DNA from: Granulicella sp.
GTDB taxonomy: Bacteria; Acidobacteriota; Terriglobia; Terriglobales; Acidobacteriaceae
DNA length: 64,000 nucleotides
Direction: 5' to 3'
Assembly: GCA_025408425.1 (NCBI GenBank)
Contig: JANXYX010000001.1
Location: 1-64,000 of the forward strand
The notes beneath the pieces were generated by a model. It did no database searches and was not told where the DNA came from. It saw nothing but the letters and a program-made list of their open reading frames with translations. A program made the position numbers and the translations under genes. This document shows, piece after piece, positions 42,441 through 50,971 of this stretch. Every line of letters starts with the position of its first letter. Position 1 is the stretch's first letter.

Positions 42441-42924
42441 GGGGCGTGTTATCTCCTTCAAAATAGGCGCGTAGGTCGTATCGACTGGCGGATGGCAAAA
42501 TAGGAATTGTTTTTCTGCTTGCCGATTGATTGTAACGGTACAGTGCCCTGTATGACCAGTGTTTAGCTTGCACAATTCTCTGTAAGGTAGCGATGCCGCT
42601 CTCCAACCATGAGAGGACAACGCTTCCCTCCACCTACACCGGGCAGTTGCTCGGCATATTTGTAACTTCACTTCAGACGATTCCAGCGAATGCGTACCAG
42701 TAACGGAACAGTAGATTGGACTCGAAAAACTCTTTTGTCAAGACTCAATTACTTTGCGTGGGAAAGCCACACAGACCAGCCACCAGGGGCGCTCTGCCCG
42801 CTATGGATCCACTTCACCCCACCAAGCCCCAGTCTTCGCAGTTGGATGACCCCAGCCTGCTCCTTTAGAACGAAAACGGGCGGCCACTCTGCGTGGACGC
42901 CCGCTCCCTTCAACCAGATAGCTC
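42441..42924. other. 484-base gene-free region upstream of the TPR gene
   Basis: This stretch holds no convincing gene on either strand. It contains the exbD terminator (42871-42903), a perfect TTGACA on the minus strand (42736-42741) without a strong -10, and the TPR ribosome site (AAGGAGA near 42455). It may carry the TPR promoter and a leader RNA. Confidence 0.55.
42871..42903 (-). terminator. intrinsic terminator of the ExbB/ExbD operon
   Basis: An 11-bp stem with one mismatch (CGGGCGTCCAC against GTGGCCGCCCG on the minus strand) and a five-base loop is followed by TTTTCGTT. It begins 22 bases past the second exbD stop. Confidence 0.8.
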
Positions 42925-43359
42925 TTACTGACCCGCTTCAACTCGGGGCGTAATCAAACCAATGTTGTCCACACCAGCCTGATGTCCGAAATCAATCACC
43001 TCAGCAACCTTGCTGAAGTCCAGTTCCTTGTCGCCCTTCACAAACATGACCTTCTCCTGCCGCGTCGCGAATATCTCGACCAGCTTCGGCTCAAGATCCG
43101 CCTTGTTGAAGGCTGTGTCGTTGATCTTGTACGAAGGAGCACCAACACCATTCGACAGCACCTGGACCACAATCGTCCGGTCGTTAGGCTGATCGTTGGT
43201 CTTGTTCTTGGGCGGCTGGGGAACCAGCGTGTCCAAACCCTTCGGTGTCACCGGTACGATGACCATGAAGATGATCAGCAGTACCAGCAGCACGTCGATC
43301 AGCGGCGTAACGTTGATCTCCGACTGCATTCCGCCGGCATTTCCTCCACCCATTCCCAT
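42925..43359 (-). CDS. exbD: ExbD/TolR-family biopolymer transport protein (second copy)
   Basis: This is a 144-residue single-pass protein: a short cytosolic Gly/Met-rich N terminus, a membrane helix INVTPLIDVLLVLLIIFMVIVP (residues ~16-37) with the conserved proton-pathway Asp in LIDVLLVLL, and a periplasmic domain. It converts proton-motive force for TonB together with ExbB. It follows another exbD by 67 bases, so the operon encodes two ExbD paralogues. The operon ends at the terminator 42871-42903. Confidence 0.93.
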   Translation of the reverse strand: MGMGGGNAGGMQSEINVTPLIDVLLVLLIIFMVIVPVTPKGLDTLVPQPPKNKTNDQPNDRTIVVQVLSNGVGAPSYKINDTAFNKADLEPKLVEIFATRQEKVMFVKGDKELDFSKVAEVIDFGHQAGVDNIGLITPRVEAGQ

Positions 43360-43426
43360 AGCAATCTCCTTAGTTCTTCTGCTCGCACAACAGCTAGCGG
43401 CACGATCCTTCTGCTAAATCCAACCC

Positions 43427-43864
43427 CTACTTCTTCGGTGCATCCTGTTCGCGCTTCTCAGTCAGCAATCCAAGCTGACTCACGCCGGCAGAGCGGATAC
43501 CATCAACCGCATCCATCACCTTGCCGTAGTTCGCGCGGATGTCTGCACGCATAAAAACTTGCTTGTTCGTCTTGTTCTCAAGCTTCGCGGATATCTTGCC
43601 GCCAAGGTCATCCATCGTGACCTGGTCGCCACCAAGAAAAGTTCTGCCATCGCGTGTCACTGCCACGACCACGGCATCTTCTTTGTTAGCGTCTTCCATC
43701 ACTACTGCAGCATCAGCCTGCGGTAGATCGACGTTCACCTTGTTGTTCAACATCGGTGTGATAACCATGAAGATGATCAAGAGCACCAACATCACGTCCA
43801 CCATGGGTGTGACGTTGATATTGGAGTTTACCTTCTTGCCCTCATCGCGCTTATTGATACCCAT
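43427..43864 (-). CDS. exbD: ExbD/TolR-family biopolymer transport protein (first copy)
   Basis: This is a 145-residue protein with an N-terminal charged stretch and a membrane helix (INVTPMVDVMLVLLIIFMVITPM) carrying the same conserved Asp. Its periplasmic part differs from that of the downstream paralogue (DANKEDAVVVAVTRDGRTFLGGDQVTMDDL). The start at 43864 gives the canonical length; a longer frame to 43960 lacks support. It lies 149 bases downstream of exbB on the same strand. Two different ExbD subunits may mix in one complex or serve different receptors. Confidence 0.93.
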   Translation of the reverse strand: MGINKRDEGKKVNSNINVTPMVDVMLVLLIIFMVITPMLNNKVNVDLPQADAAVVMEDANKEDAVVVAVTRDGRTFLGGDQVTMDDLGGKISAKLENKTNKQVFMRADIRANYGKVMDAVDGIRSAGVSQLGLLTEKREQDAPKK

Positions 43865-44013
43865 ACAGTATGCTCCGTCCTGTCTGCACGTCCTGCAATG
43901 CATCCCGCTTCGTCCGCTTTGCTCTCCAGGTGTCCTTCGCTGAACACCTGGAGAGGCCAAGCAGCAATTCCAGCAGGTTCTGCCCTATCCATTCATGCCA
44001 AAAGGCAGATGGT

Positions 44014-44754
44014 TTAGCGGTGGCTCTGCTTGATAAAGTAATCCACCAGTTCGCTCGAGCTGTTATCCATCTCGACGTCGAAGGCTTCGACCTTACCCGT
44101 GAAGTAGTTGAACGTCATAACCGCGGGAATCGCGACCAGAAGACCGAAAGCCGTCGTTACAAGGGCTTCCGAAATACCGCCGGCGACTGCGCCGATACCG
44201 GAGGTCTTCTGCGTTGCGATCTGCTGGAAGGCGTTCAGAATGCCGACGACGGTGCCGAACAGACCGATAAACGGTGCCGTCGAACCGATCGTTGCCAAAC
44301 CACCAAGACCACGCTTCAGCTTCGCGTGAACGATTGCCTCAGAGCGCTCCAATGCGCGCTGCGAGCTCTCAACCTGCTCCTCGGTGATGCTGCCGCCAGA
44401 ACCGAAGCTGCGGAACTCCTGCAGACCAGCCGTGACAACTTCAGCAAGGTGCGACTTCTTGCAACGGTCCGCAACCTTGATCGCCTCATCCAGACGGCCG
44501 TCCTTCAACGCGCCAGCAACCTTAGGTGCAAACTCGCGAGACTGCTTGCGGGCTGCAGAGAAATACAGAGCGCGGTCAATGATGACAGCCAAGGACCAGA
44601 TCGACATGATGAAAAGTAGAATTACGACCGCACGGGCGAGATTACCCATGTTGCCCCAAAGCTGCAGTGGGCTAAAGCCGACCTGTGCTTCTTCGAAGAA
44701 CAGCGCGAGCGTGGAAGGTACATGAGCGAAGTTGGTGAGTTGAGCGAGAATCAC
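44014..44754 (-). CDS. exbB: MotA/TolQ/ExbB proton-channel family protein
   Basis: This is a 246-residue inner-membrane protein with three membrane helices: one near residues 40-60 (AVVILLFIMSIWSLAVIIDRAL) and two later (LATIGSTAPFIGLFGTVVGILNAF; GGISEALVTTAFGLLVAIPAVMTF). The conserved TAPFIGLFGTVVGI block and the late polar helix are typical of ExbB. With ExbD it forms the motor that energises TonB. An AGGAGG ribosome site precedes the start, and a candidate promoter lies at 44788-44816. Confidence 0.94.
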   Translation of the reverse strand: MILAQLTNFAHVPSTLALFFEEAQVGFSPLQLWGNMGNLARAVVILLFIMSIWSLAVIIDRALYFSAARKQSREFAPKVAGALKDGRLDEAIKVADRCKKSHLAEVVTAGLQEFRSFGSGGSITEEQVESSQRALERSEAIVHAKLKRGLGGLATIGSTAPFIGLFGTVVGILNAFQQIATQKTSGIGAVAGGISEALVTTAFGLLVAIPAVMTFNYFTGKVEAFDVEMDNSSSELVDYFIKQSHR

Positions 44755-44787
44755 TGGAATCTTTCCTCCTGGTTAAACCCTGGTTGA

Positions 44788-44816
44788 ACTGTATTGATCC
44801 AAAACTTGACCGTGAA
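44788..44816 (-). promoter_or_regulatory. candidate promoter upstream of exbB
   Basis: On the minus strand TTCACG and TACAGT (four of six matches each to the sigma-70 boxes) are spaced by 17 bases, ending about 34 bases upstream of the exbB start. It could give exbB-exbD-exbD transcription independent of tonB. Confidence 0.4.
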
Positions 44817-44887
44817 TACCCCAAAAGTTCCACATGAGGGGTACGCCACGAAAGACGTTTCTGAGTGTTCCAGAATCTTGAAAACCG

Positions 44888-45619
44888 TTAGCTGCCAAAG
44901 TTGAAGTTCACGGTCACCGTCGTCTCGACTTCGGTGGGTTCACCGTTGAGAAGATACGGCTTATACCGCCAGTTCCGAACTGCATCGAGCGCACTCGCCC
45001 GCAGCATCTCCGGACCGCTGATCACCTGAAGATTCTCGACGACACCTGTCTTCGAGATCATGGCATGCAGAACCACAGCACCCGAAACGTGCGCAGCCTT
45101 GGCGATCGGAGGATAAACCGGATGCTGCTGTGAAATCGCAAGACCCGCGATCACACCGCTCGACACACGGGTTGGGCCAGCCGGCTTCGCTACCTTCACA
45201 ACCGGTGTCGGTGCCGTGCCAATCCCGCCGAGCACGCCGCCTGGGACGCCGCTGCCGCTGCCCATACCAGACATGCCAGCTACGCCAGCCATCTGCGGCA
45301 TCGGTGCAGAGTCTTCCTTCAGCATCTTGATGTCTTTGGGGATCTTCGTCGGAGCGTGCAAGCCCTGATCAACCTCGGACACCATCTTGATCGGCTTCAC
45401 TACTTGGGCCGGCGGTGGTGGCGGTGGAGGTGGAGGTGGTGGTGGTGGTGCCGTCAGCATCGCGGTCATTGCCGTCTTCGGCAGTGCTTCCGGATACAGC
45501 AACGGAATCAAAATCATGGTCGCCAGAATCGCGCCGTTGAAGATGAAAGTACCAATCATCCAATACTTGGACTTGGTCTTTATCTGTCCGCCGGATTCCA
45601 TCAGTGAGTCTTCAAACAT
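44888..45619 (-). CDS. tonB: TonB energy-transducing protein
   Basis: This is a 243-residue protein that spans the inner membrane once (IGTFIFNGAILATMILIPLLY, residues ~22-42) and carries force to outer-membrane receptors. The helix is followed by a run of 13 consecutive prolines, a Gly/Met/Ser-rich linker and a C-terminal TonB domain (GLAISQQHPVYPPIAKAAHVSGAVVLHAMISKTGVVENLQVISGPEML...AVRNWRYKPYLLNGEPTEVETTVTVNF). It is the first gene of the tonB-exbB-exbD-exbD group. The window's final gene is a probable client receptor. Confidence 0.93.
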   Translation of the reverse strand: MFEDSLMESGGQIKTKSKYWMIGTFIFNGAILATMILIPLLYPEALPKTAMTAMLTAPPPPPPPPPPPPPAQVVKPIKMVSEVDQGLHAPTKIPKDIKMLKEDSAPMPQMAGVAGMSGMGSGSGVPGGVLGGIGTAPTPVVKVAKPAGPTRVSSGVIAGLAISQQHPVYPPIAKAAHVSGAVVLHAMISKTGVVENLQVISGPEMLRASALDAVRNWRYKPYLLNGEPTEVETTVTVNFNFGS

Positions 45620-45722
45620 ATCCAGCCTCTTTATCGTGAAGAAGAGCTATTGATCTTAGACACCGTACTCTGCAGATTTGTTCCCGACCTGCAAAGTTCC
45701 CTGCGAATAATACTCCATTCGC

Positions 45723-46682
45723 CTAAACCTTCGCGCGCTTCGATGGCAATGTTGCCGCCTTACCCCGGGTCGAACGCCAATCCTGGTAAGCCACCAGCAT
45801 CGGTGCAGCCACCGCAATCGAAGAATAGGTGCCGATCAGGATGCCAATCACCAACGCGAACGAGAAGCCGTGTAGAACCTCTCCGCCAAACAAGTACAGC
45901 GATACCACCGTCAGAAACGTCAAGCCGGAACTCAGTACAGTTCGGCTTAGCGTCTGGTTGATACTGCGATTGACAACATCGGATAGCGTCTCACGCCGCG
46001 ATAGCGCCAGATTCTCGCGTATACGGTCGAAGACGACAACGGTGTCGTTCATCGAATATCCAATCAATGTGAGGATTGCTGCAATTACCGTAAGGGTTAT
46101 CTCCTGATTCGTCAAGCTGAACGCGCCTACCGTAATCAGAGTGTCGTGAAACACCGCAACCACCGCCGCAACGCCGTAGATCAGCTCAAAACGGAACCAG
46201 AGATAAATCAGCATCCCCAGCAGCGAGTACACTGTCGCCAGCATCGCCTGCTTCTGCAGTTGCTTGCCCGCCGTCGGCCCGACGATCTCCACCTGCTCGA
46301 TCGTAAAGCTCGAATCGTGGTACCCAGTGCTCAGTGCGTTCTCCACGCTCTGGCGGCCCGCGTCGTGCGCCGCATCCGTCGCAGTCGACTCCGGCAGCGC
46401 AATAATCACCTTGTTCGCTGCATGCCCGCTAGGATCGCTGATCCGTTGAATCCGCGCATCCCTGACACCCGCACGGTCAAACGCCTGCCGGATGTGGTCC
46501 TCATTCGGTGCCTGTGCAAACTCCACCCGCACCTGCGTGCCGCCCTTGAAGTCGACGCCCAGCGGAACATGGTGCCAGAACATGATGCTCAGCAGCCCGG
46601 CTACAGAAAAAATCAGCGAAAACCCGAGAAAGTACCACTTCTTCCCGAGCCAGTCGATACTCGTACTACGAAACAGTTCCAC
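45723..46682 (-). CDS. secF: protein translocase subunit SecF
   Basis: This is a 319-residue inner-membrane protein with six helices and one periplasmic domain. Blocks: GVDFKGGTQVRVEF (residues ~43-56), the TM4-5 region GYSMNDTVVVFDRIRENL with the conserved Asp/Arg proton path, and the late NQTLSRTVLSSGLTFLTVVSLYLFGG. It pulls exported proteins across the membrane using the proton gradient, together with SecD and YajC. secD ends 85 bases upstream on the same strand. Confidence 0.96.
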   Translation of the reverse strand: MELFRSTSIDWLGKKWYFLGFSLIFSVAGLLSIMFWHHVPLGVDFKGGTQVRVEFAQAPNEDHIRQAFDRAGVRDARIQRISDPSGHAANKVIIALPESTATDAAHDAGRQSVENALSTGYHDSSFTIEQVEIVGPTAGKQLQKQAMLATVYSLLGMLIYLWFRFELIYGVAAVVAVFHDTLITVGAFSLTNQEITLTVIAAILTLIGYSMNDTVVVFDRIRENLALSRRETLSDVVNRSINQTLSRTVLSSGLTFLTVVSLYLFGGEVLHGFSFALVIGILIGTYSSIAVAAPMLVAYQDWRSTRGKAATLPSKRAKV

Positions 46683-46767
46683 GCTCTTACACCCTCGGCG
46701 GCAGCCCCGCAGGACCCCGCAATCTCTCTAAAAATCCAAGCCGTTCCAAGCCAGCCAAAACTACCAG

Positions 46768-48363
46768 CTAAATCGACAACGCCGCGCCACGTTCCTTCTT
46801 CTGCAAAATCGAGTCGAAGATCACGCGCGAGACAAAAACCGCTGTAAACAGGTTCGCCAGCAAACCAAACGTCAGTGTCACCGCAAACCCGCGCACCGGC
46901 CCCGTCCCGAACAGGAACAGAATCGCCGCCGACACAATCGTCGTCACGTGAGTATCGATAATCGTCACCCACGCATGCGCAAACCCCTGCTGCACCGCCG
47001 CCGCAGCCGTCTTACCGGCCCGCAGCTCTTCACGGATGCGCTCAAAGATCAGCACGTTCGAGTCCACGCCCATACCAATCGTCAGAATCACACCAGCGAT
47101 TCCCGGCAGCGTCAGTGTCGAACCCGTGTACCCCATAAAGCCCAGCAGGATCAGCAGGTTCAGCATCAGCGCCAGGTCCGCATTGATGCCAGCGCCCCGG
47201 TAGTAGACCAGCATAAACAGCATCACAGCCAGCATGCCCGCAACCGCGGCATACACGCCCTGCCGAATCGATGCAGCTCCCAGGCTCGGTCCAACCGTCC
47301 GCGTCTCCAGGTACGAGATCGACGCCGGCAAAGCACCCGTCCGCAACATCAACGAAAGGTCCGAGGCCTGCTCCTTCGTGAATCCGCCCGTAATCTCGCC
47401 ACGGTCGCGAATCGCCGACTGGATGCCCGCCACTTCGCGAACCTTGTTGTCCAGTACGATCGCCATCGAGCCCGTTCCCTTGTGCTCGTCCGTGTACTTA
47501 TAGAACCGGTCGCCAGCCTCGGTCGTCAGCGTAAACGTAATGTTCGGACGGCCATTCTGGTCCTGTGAAGGCTGCGCATCGCGGAAGTCTGTACCCTCCA
47601 CCTCGCTGGCACGCTTCAACAGCCAAACCTGCTCTGCCGCACCAGCAGCGCCGCTCCCCTTCAGCAGCATCGCATCCGCGGGAATCCCCCCGGCATTCGC
47701 CTGCAGCGCATCCGCATCCGTCGCAAACGGTCCACCTACTACAGCATGGATAGCCAGCTTCGCGGTCGACTGAATGACGTCTTCCACCTCGGCCGGATTA
47801 TCAATTCCAGGCAACTCCACCAGAATCTGGTTCTCGCCCAATCCGTACTTCTGAATCGTCGGCTCGCTCACGCCCAGCTTGTCGATACGCTCGCGGATCG
47901 TCTCAATCGACGTATCCAGCGTGCGCGTCTCCAGGTCGCGAATCGCAGTCTGCGTCATCGTCAGCGCAAAGGATCCGTCCGACGTCGTCGCAATCTGGTA
48001 CGAGGCATAATCATTGCCCTGCAGCACCGTACGAGCATCGCTCAGCTTGCCCGCCGGAATCCCCGACACCACAATCTTCTGAGGATTCGCCGGATCGGTC
48101 TTACCCACCGTCGCGCCTACGATGCCGGCCTTCGTCAGGTCAGCCTCCAGCCGCGCCACGTCCCGGTCCGTCGCAGAGCCAACAGCCTCGGCAACATGCA
48201 CCTCCAGAACCAGGTGAGTGCCACCCTTAAGGTCCAGTCCCAGCTTGATTCGGTCTGTAATCGACTGCTTCAGACCACCATGCGGGATCCCCACAATGCC
48301 GAAACAGAAAACCACCAATATCGCAACGATGAATGCCGTCTTACCGGCCAGATTCTTGCCCAT
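46768..48363 (-). CDS. secD: protein translocase subunit SecD
   Basis: This is a 531-residue inner-membrane protein with an N-terminal helix, a large periplasmic P1 domain and five further helices. Motifs: GLDLKGGTHLVLEV (residues ~43-56), ETIRERIDKLGVSEPTIQKYG, QILVELPGIDNPAEVEDVI and the membrane block GVDSNVLIFERIREELRAGKT. The protein has one P1 region, shorter than E. coli SecD (about 615 residues). It is the middle gene of yajC-secD-secF. Confidence 0.96.
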   Translation of the reverse strand: MGKNLAGKTAFIVAILVVFCFGIVGIPHGGLKQSITDRIKLGLDLKGGTHLVLEVHVAEAVGSATDRDVARLEADLTKAGIVGATVGKTDPANPQKIVVSGIPAGKLSDARTVLQGNDYASYQIATTSDGSFALTMTQTAIRDLETRTLDTSIETIRERIDKLGVSEPTIQKYGLGENQILVELPGIDNPAEVEDVIQSTAKLAIHAVVGGPFATDADALQANAGGIPADAMLLKGSGAAGAAEQVWLLKRASEVEGTDFRDAQPSQDQNGRPNITFTLTTEAGDRFYKYTDEHKGTGSMAIVLDNKVREVAGIQSAIRDRGEITGGFTKEQASDLSLMLRTGALPASISYLETRTVGPSLGAASIRQGVYAAVAGMLAVMLFMLVYYRGAGINADLALMLNLLILLGFMGYTGSTLTLPGIAGVILTIGMGVDSNVLIFERIREELRAGKTAAAAVQQGFAHAWVTIIDTHVTTIVSAAILFLFGTGPVRGFAVTLTFGLLANLFTAVFVSRVIFDSILQKKERGAALSI

Positions 48364-48479
48364 GATCTTTATTGAAGGTGCGGTCCGCGTCGCTCTGTTC
48401 CAGCTCCGCTACCGCTAATCCTTGTTTTCCTCATCCGTCTCTAACGGTTCAATCTCGTCTTGCTGTGCCTTCTACTGTC

Positions 48480-48788
48480 CTACTTCTCTTCCGGTGTCGT
48501 AACCGTAGCAATCGCGCTCTTTACAAACTCCAGCTTCAATCCATCCGGCTGGACACGCAAGATCACCACATCGTCCTTCACCGTCAAAACTGTCCCAACA
48601 ATACCGCCGTTGGTCGTAACCTTGTCGCCGGCCTTCAACTGACCCAGCATCTCCTGCCACTTCTTCTGCTTCCGCTGGTTCGGTGCAATCATCAAAAAAT
48701 ACAGCACCACAAAAAATATGACCGGCAACGCCAAACCGCTCAAATTCCCAAATCCGCCTGCCGCAGCCTGCATCCACATCGCCAGCAT
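48480..48788 (-). CDS. yajC: preprotein translocase subunit YajC
   Basis: This is a 102-residue protein with a single N-terminal membrane helix (LALPVIFFVVLYFLMIAPNQRKQKK) and the conserved cytosolic part GDKVTTNGGIVGTVLTVKDDVVILRV. It associates with SecD and SecF. It is the first gene of the unit and is followed by secD after 116 bases. The operon is headed by a gene-free 275-base space up to chrA; tgt, often next to yajC in other bacteria, is instead at 53078. Confidence 0.94.
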   Translation of the reverse strand: MLAMWMQAAAGGFGNLSGLALPVIFFVVLYFLMIAPNQRKQKKWQEMLGQLKAGDKVTTNGGIVGTVLTVKDDVVILRVQPDGLKLEFVKSAIATVTTPEEK

Positions 48789-49063
48789 CTATAAGCTCCG
48801 TTCGCAACCCAATCCCCGCGTATTGCAACCAGCTCAAACCTGCAAATCGCGCGAATCGTCTATTCAGTGAGTTACATCCAACCAACTGGCTGCCCAGGGC
48901 TGGCAGCACAAGTACCGCCTGCGGCCGCACAAACGACGCGACTCCGCTTCAGGCCACTAAGAAGGCCCAGCCACTAAGCATCGCGTAACCGCCACCCCCT
49001 GTCAAGAAGAGACGCCAGCAGCACCCGTGCAGCGTGCAATCCTGCCGTCCCGCGACTCTCCCC

Positions 49064-50347
49064 TCACCCCTGCCAAACCCGCATCCCCACCCCCGCAGCC
49101 GCCGCAATCCCCACCACCACCCACGGCCTCACCCTGCCCGTCAACAACGCCACAAACCCCGCAGCAGCAATCAAACCATCTGCAGCCGATCCCACCGCAC
49201 TCGTCCAAACCGGACGATAAAGCGCCGCCAGCAGCACCCCCACCACACTCGCATTCACTCCCGCAATCGCGGCCCGCATCCCCACACTCCGGCGCAGCAC
49301 CTCCCACCACGGCAGCACCGCCACCACCAACAGCAATCCCGGCAATGAAATCCCCACCAGCGCCAGCACCGCGCCCCGCACCCCCGGCAGTGGCAGGCAC
49401 ACCGCTCCCAGATAAGCCGCAAAGCTGAACAGCGGCCCCGGAATCGCCTGCGCACCGCCATACCCCGCCAGGAACGTCCCCTCATCCACCCAGCCCCGAG
49501 CTACCGTCACACTCTGCAACAGCGGCAGCACCACATGCCCGCCGCCAAACACCAGCGCCCCCGTCCGGTAGAAAGCCTCAAACAGCGCTACCCCACCGCC
49601 CGGCCGAAACCGCAGCCACCCCGGCAGCCCAACCAGCAGAGCCACGCATGCCCCCGCAGCCCAAACCGACCACCGTCGCGAAATCCCCACCAGCCAACCT
49701 CCCATCGGCTCGCCCACCTCCCGGCACAGCCCCCAACCCACCACCGCGCCAAACCCCAGTGCCAGCATCTGCCCCAGCGCATCCTGCCGGGCCAGAACCA
49801 TCCCCGCAGCCACCGTCGCAACCACCATCCGTATCGCATCCGGAGCCAGTGCCTTCCGCATCCCCCACACCGCCTGCGCCACCACCGCCACCGCCGCCAG
49901 ACCCAACCCGTGCAGCAGCCCCAGCCCAAGCCGCCCCGTCAGCAACCGGTGCCCATACGCAAACCCAAACATCAGCACAGCCGACGGCAGCGTAAATCCC
50001 ACCCACGCCGCCAGCGCCCCCGCCAGACCACCCTCCATCAACCCAATCGAAAATCCAACCTGGCTGCTCGCGGGCCCCGGCAGAAACTGGCACAGCCCCA
50101 CCACCTCGGCGAACCGAGCCTCCTCCAACCACCCCAGCCGCGCCACAAACTCCTCGCGAAAATATCCAAGATGCGCCACCGGCCCGCCAAACGACGTGCA
50201 CCCCAACCGCAAAAACCGCAGGAAAATCTCCCCCACAGTCGTCTTCGGCCGATTGCCCTTCACACCTGTCCGCTCATCCACCCATCCACCATGCCACACA
50301 AATCGGCCTTCGGCAGTTTCCACAATGCCGCTCACCGCAACCAGCAC
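49064..50347 (-). CDS. chrA: chromate transporter (ChrA type, CHR family)
   Basis: This is a 427-residue membrane protein with two homologous CHR domains. The N-terminal half has FLRLGCTSFGGPVAHLGYFREEFVARLGWL and FCQFLPGPASSQVGFSIG; the second half has FYRTGALVFGGGHVVLPLLQ and GGAQAIPGPLFSFAAYLG. Both halves retain the FGG/PGP signatures. The family exports chromate, with sulfate as the likely normal analogue. The start is uncertain: ATG at 50347, or GTG at 50263, which removes a poorly conserved leader. chrB/chrC genes are absent. A tandem repeat lies just upstream (50390-50423). Confidence 0.92.
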   Translation of the reverse strand: MLVAVSGIVETAEGRFVWHGGWVDERTGVKGNRPKTTVGEIFLRFLRLGCTSFGGPVAHLGYFREEFVARLGWLEEARFAEVVGLCQFLPGPASSQVGFSIGLMEGGLAGALAAWVGFTLPSAVLMFGFAYGHRLLTGRLGLGLLHGLGLAAVAVVAQAVWGMRKALAPDAIRMVVATVAAGMVLARQDALGQMLALGFGAVVGWGLCREVGEPMGGWLVGISRRWSVWAAGACVALLVGLPGWLRFRPGGGVALFEAFYRTGALVFGGGHVVLPLLQSVTVARGWVDEGTFLAGYGGAQAIPGPLFSFAAYLGAVCLPLPGVRGAVLALVGISLPGLLLVVAVLPWWEVLRRSVGMRAAIAGVNASVVGVLLAALYRPVWTSAVGSAADGLIAAAGFVALLTGRVRPWVVVGIAAAAGVGMRVWQG

Positions 50348-50389
50348 GCCCCGTGAACCGGAGATCCAACTCCAACAGCCACAGTGTGA

Positions 50390-50423
50390 TTCACGACACA
50401 GTGCGGTTCACGACACAGTGCGG
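50390..50423 (-). repeat. two tandem 17-bp direct repeats upstream of chrA
   Basis: TTCACGACACAGTGCGG occurs twice in perfect tandem, and a third partial ACAGTG is just before it at 50381. It lies 43-76 bases upstream of the chrA start and is a candidate operator for a regulator of the transporter. Confidence 0.6.
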
Positions 50424-50530
50424 TTAAGACATACGCGATTCCGACGCAACACCCAATGCGTCAGCCACCCGGACGCAAAGCCATCAAACCGCTGTACTTC
50501 CCCATCAAGCCTTCAACCGAACTCCCCGGA

Positions 50531-50794
50531 TCAGGCCGCCCCGTGTCGCCGGTGTGCAATCGCATTCAGCCGCTGAAACGCCCGCTGAGCCATCCCGCTG
50601 CCCTTGTTATGGCTCCACTCCGACTCGGACTTCGCTTCGACATCAGCAGACACCGGACCGTAAAACGACTCGCGCCCATCCGTCGAGCTCCAGTCAATCA
50701 TGCCAGCAGCTCTCTCCGCCGCATCCTCATCCTGCATCCTCGCAAGGCTCCCTACCAACAGGCTGCGACGGACTCCCTCGTTCGTTGCATTCAT
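50531..50794 (-). CDS. hypothetical 87-residue protein
   Basis: This is a small polar protein (MNATNEGVRRSLLVGSLARM...AERAAGMIDWSSTDGRESF...AKSESEWSHNKGSGMAQRAF) without signal, membrane helix or a family I recognise. A GAGGAG ribosome site at about ten bases spacing supports the start. It lies ahead of chrA in the same direction but 183 bases away and behind the tandem repeat, so it is probably separate. Confidence 0.5.
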   Translation of the reverse strand: MNATNEGVRRSLLVGSLARMQDEDAAERAAGMIDWSSTDGRESFYGPVSADVEAKSESEWSHNKGSGMAQRAFQRLNAIAHRRHGAA

Positions 50795-50971
50795 GGCACA
50801 CTTCTCCTCTAGCCAGATTCAATCAGTGGGGAGGATTTTCTGATGAGATTAGAAGATATACCTCCTGATAGATTCATACAAGTCCCAAAATGAAACTGCC
50901 GAAAGAATTCTGGCGACCCCGAATTCCTCAGATCGAAGCAGATTCCATCCAACCTCTCAGGAGACCTCAAC

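Noticed and set aside
42690..42953. 87-codon frame in the gene-free region before the TPR gene
   Set aside because: No ribosome site, it crosses the exbD terminator and enters the end of exbD; composition is not coding-like.
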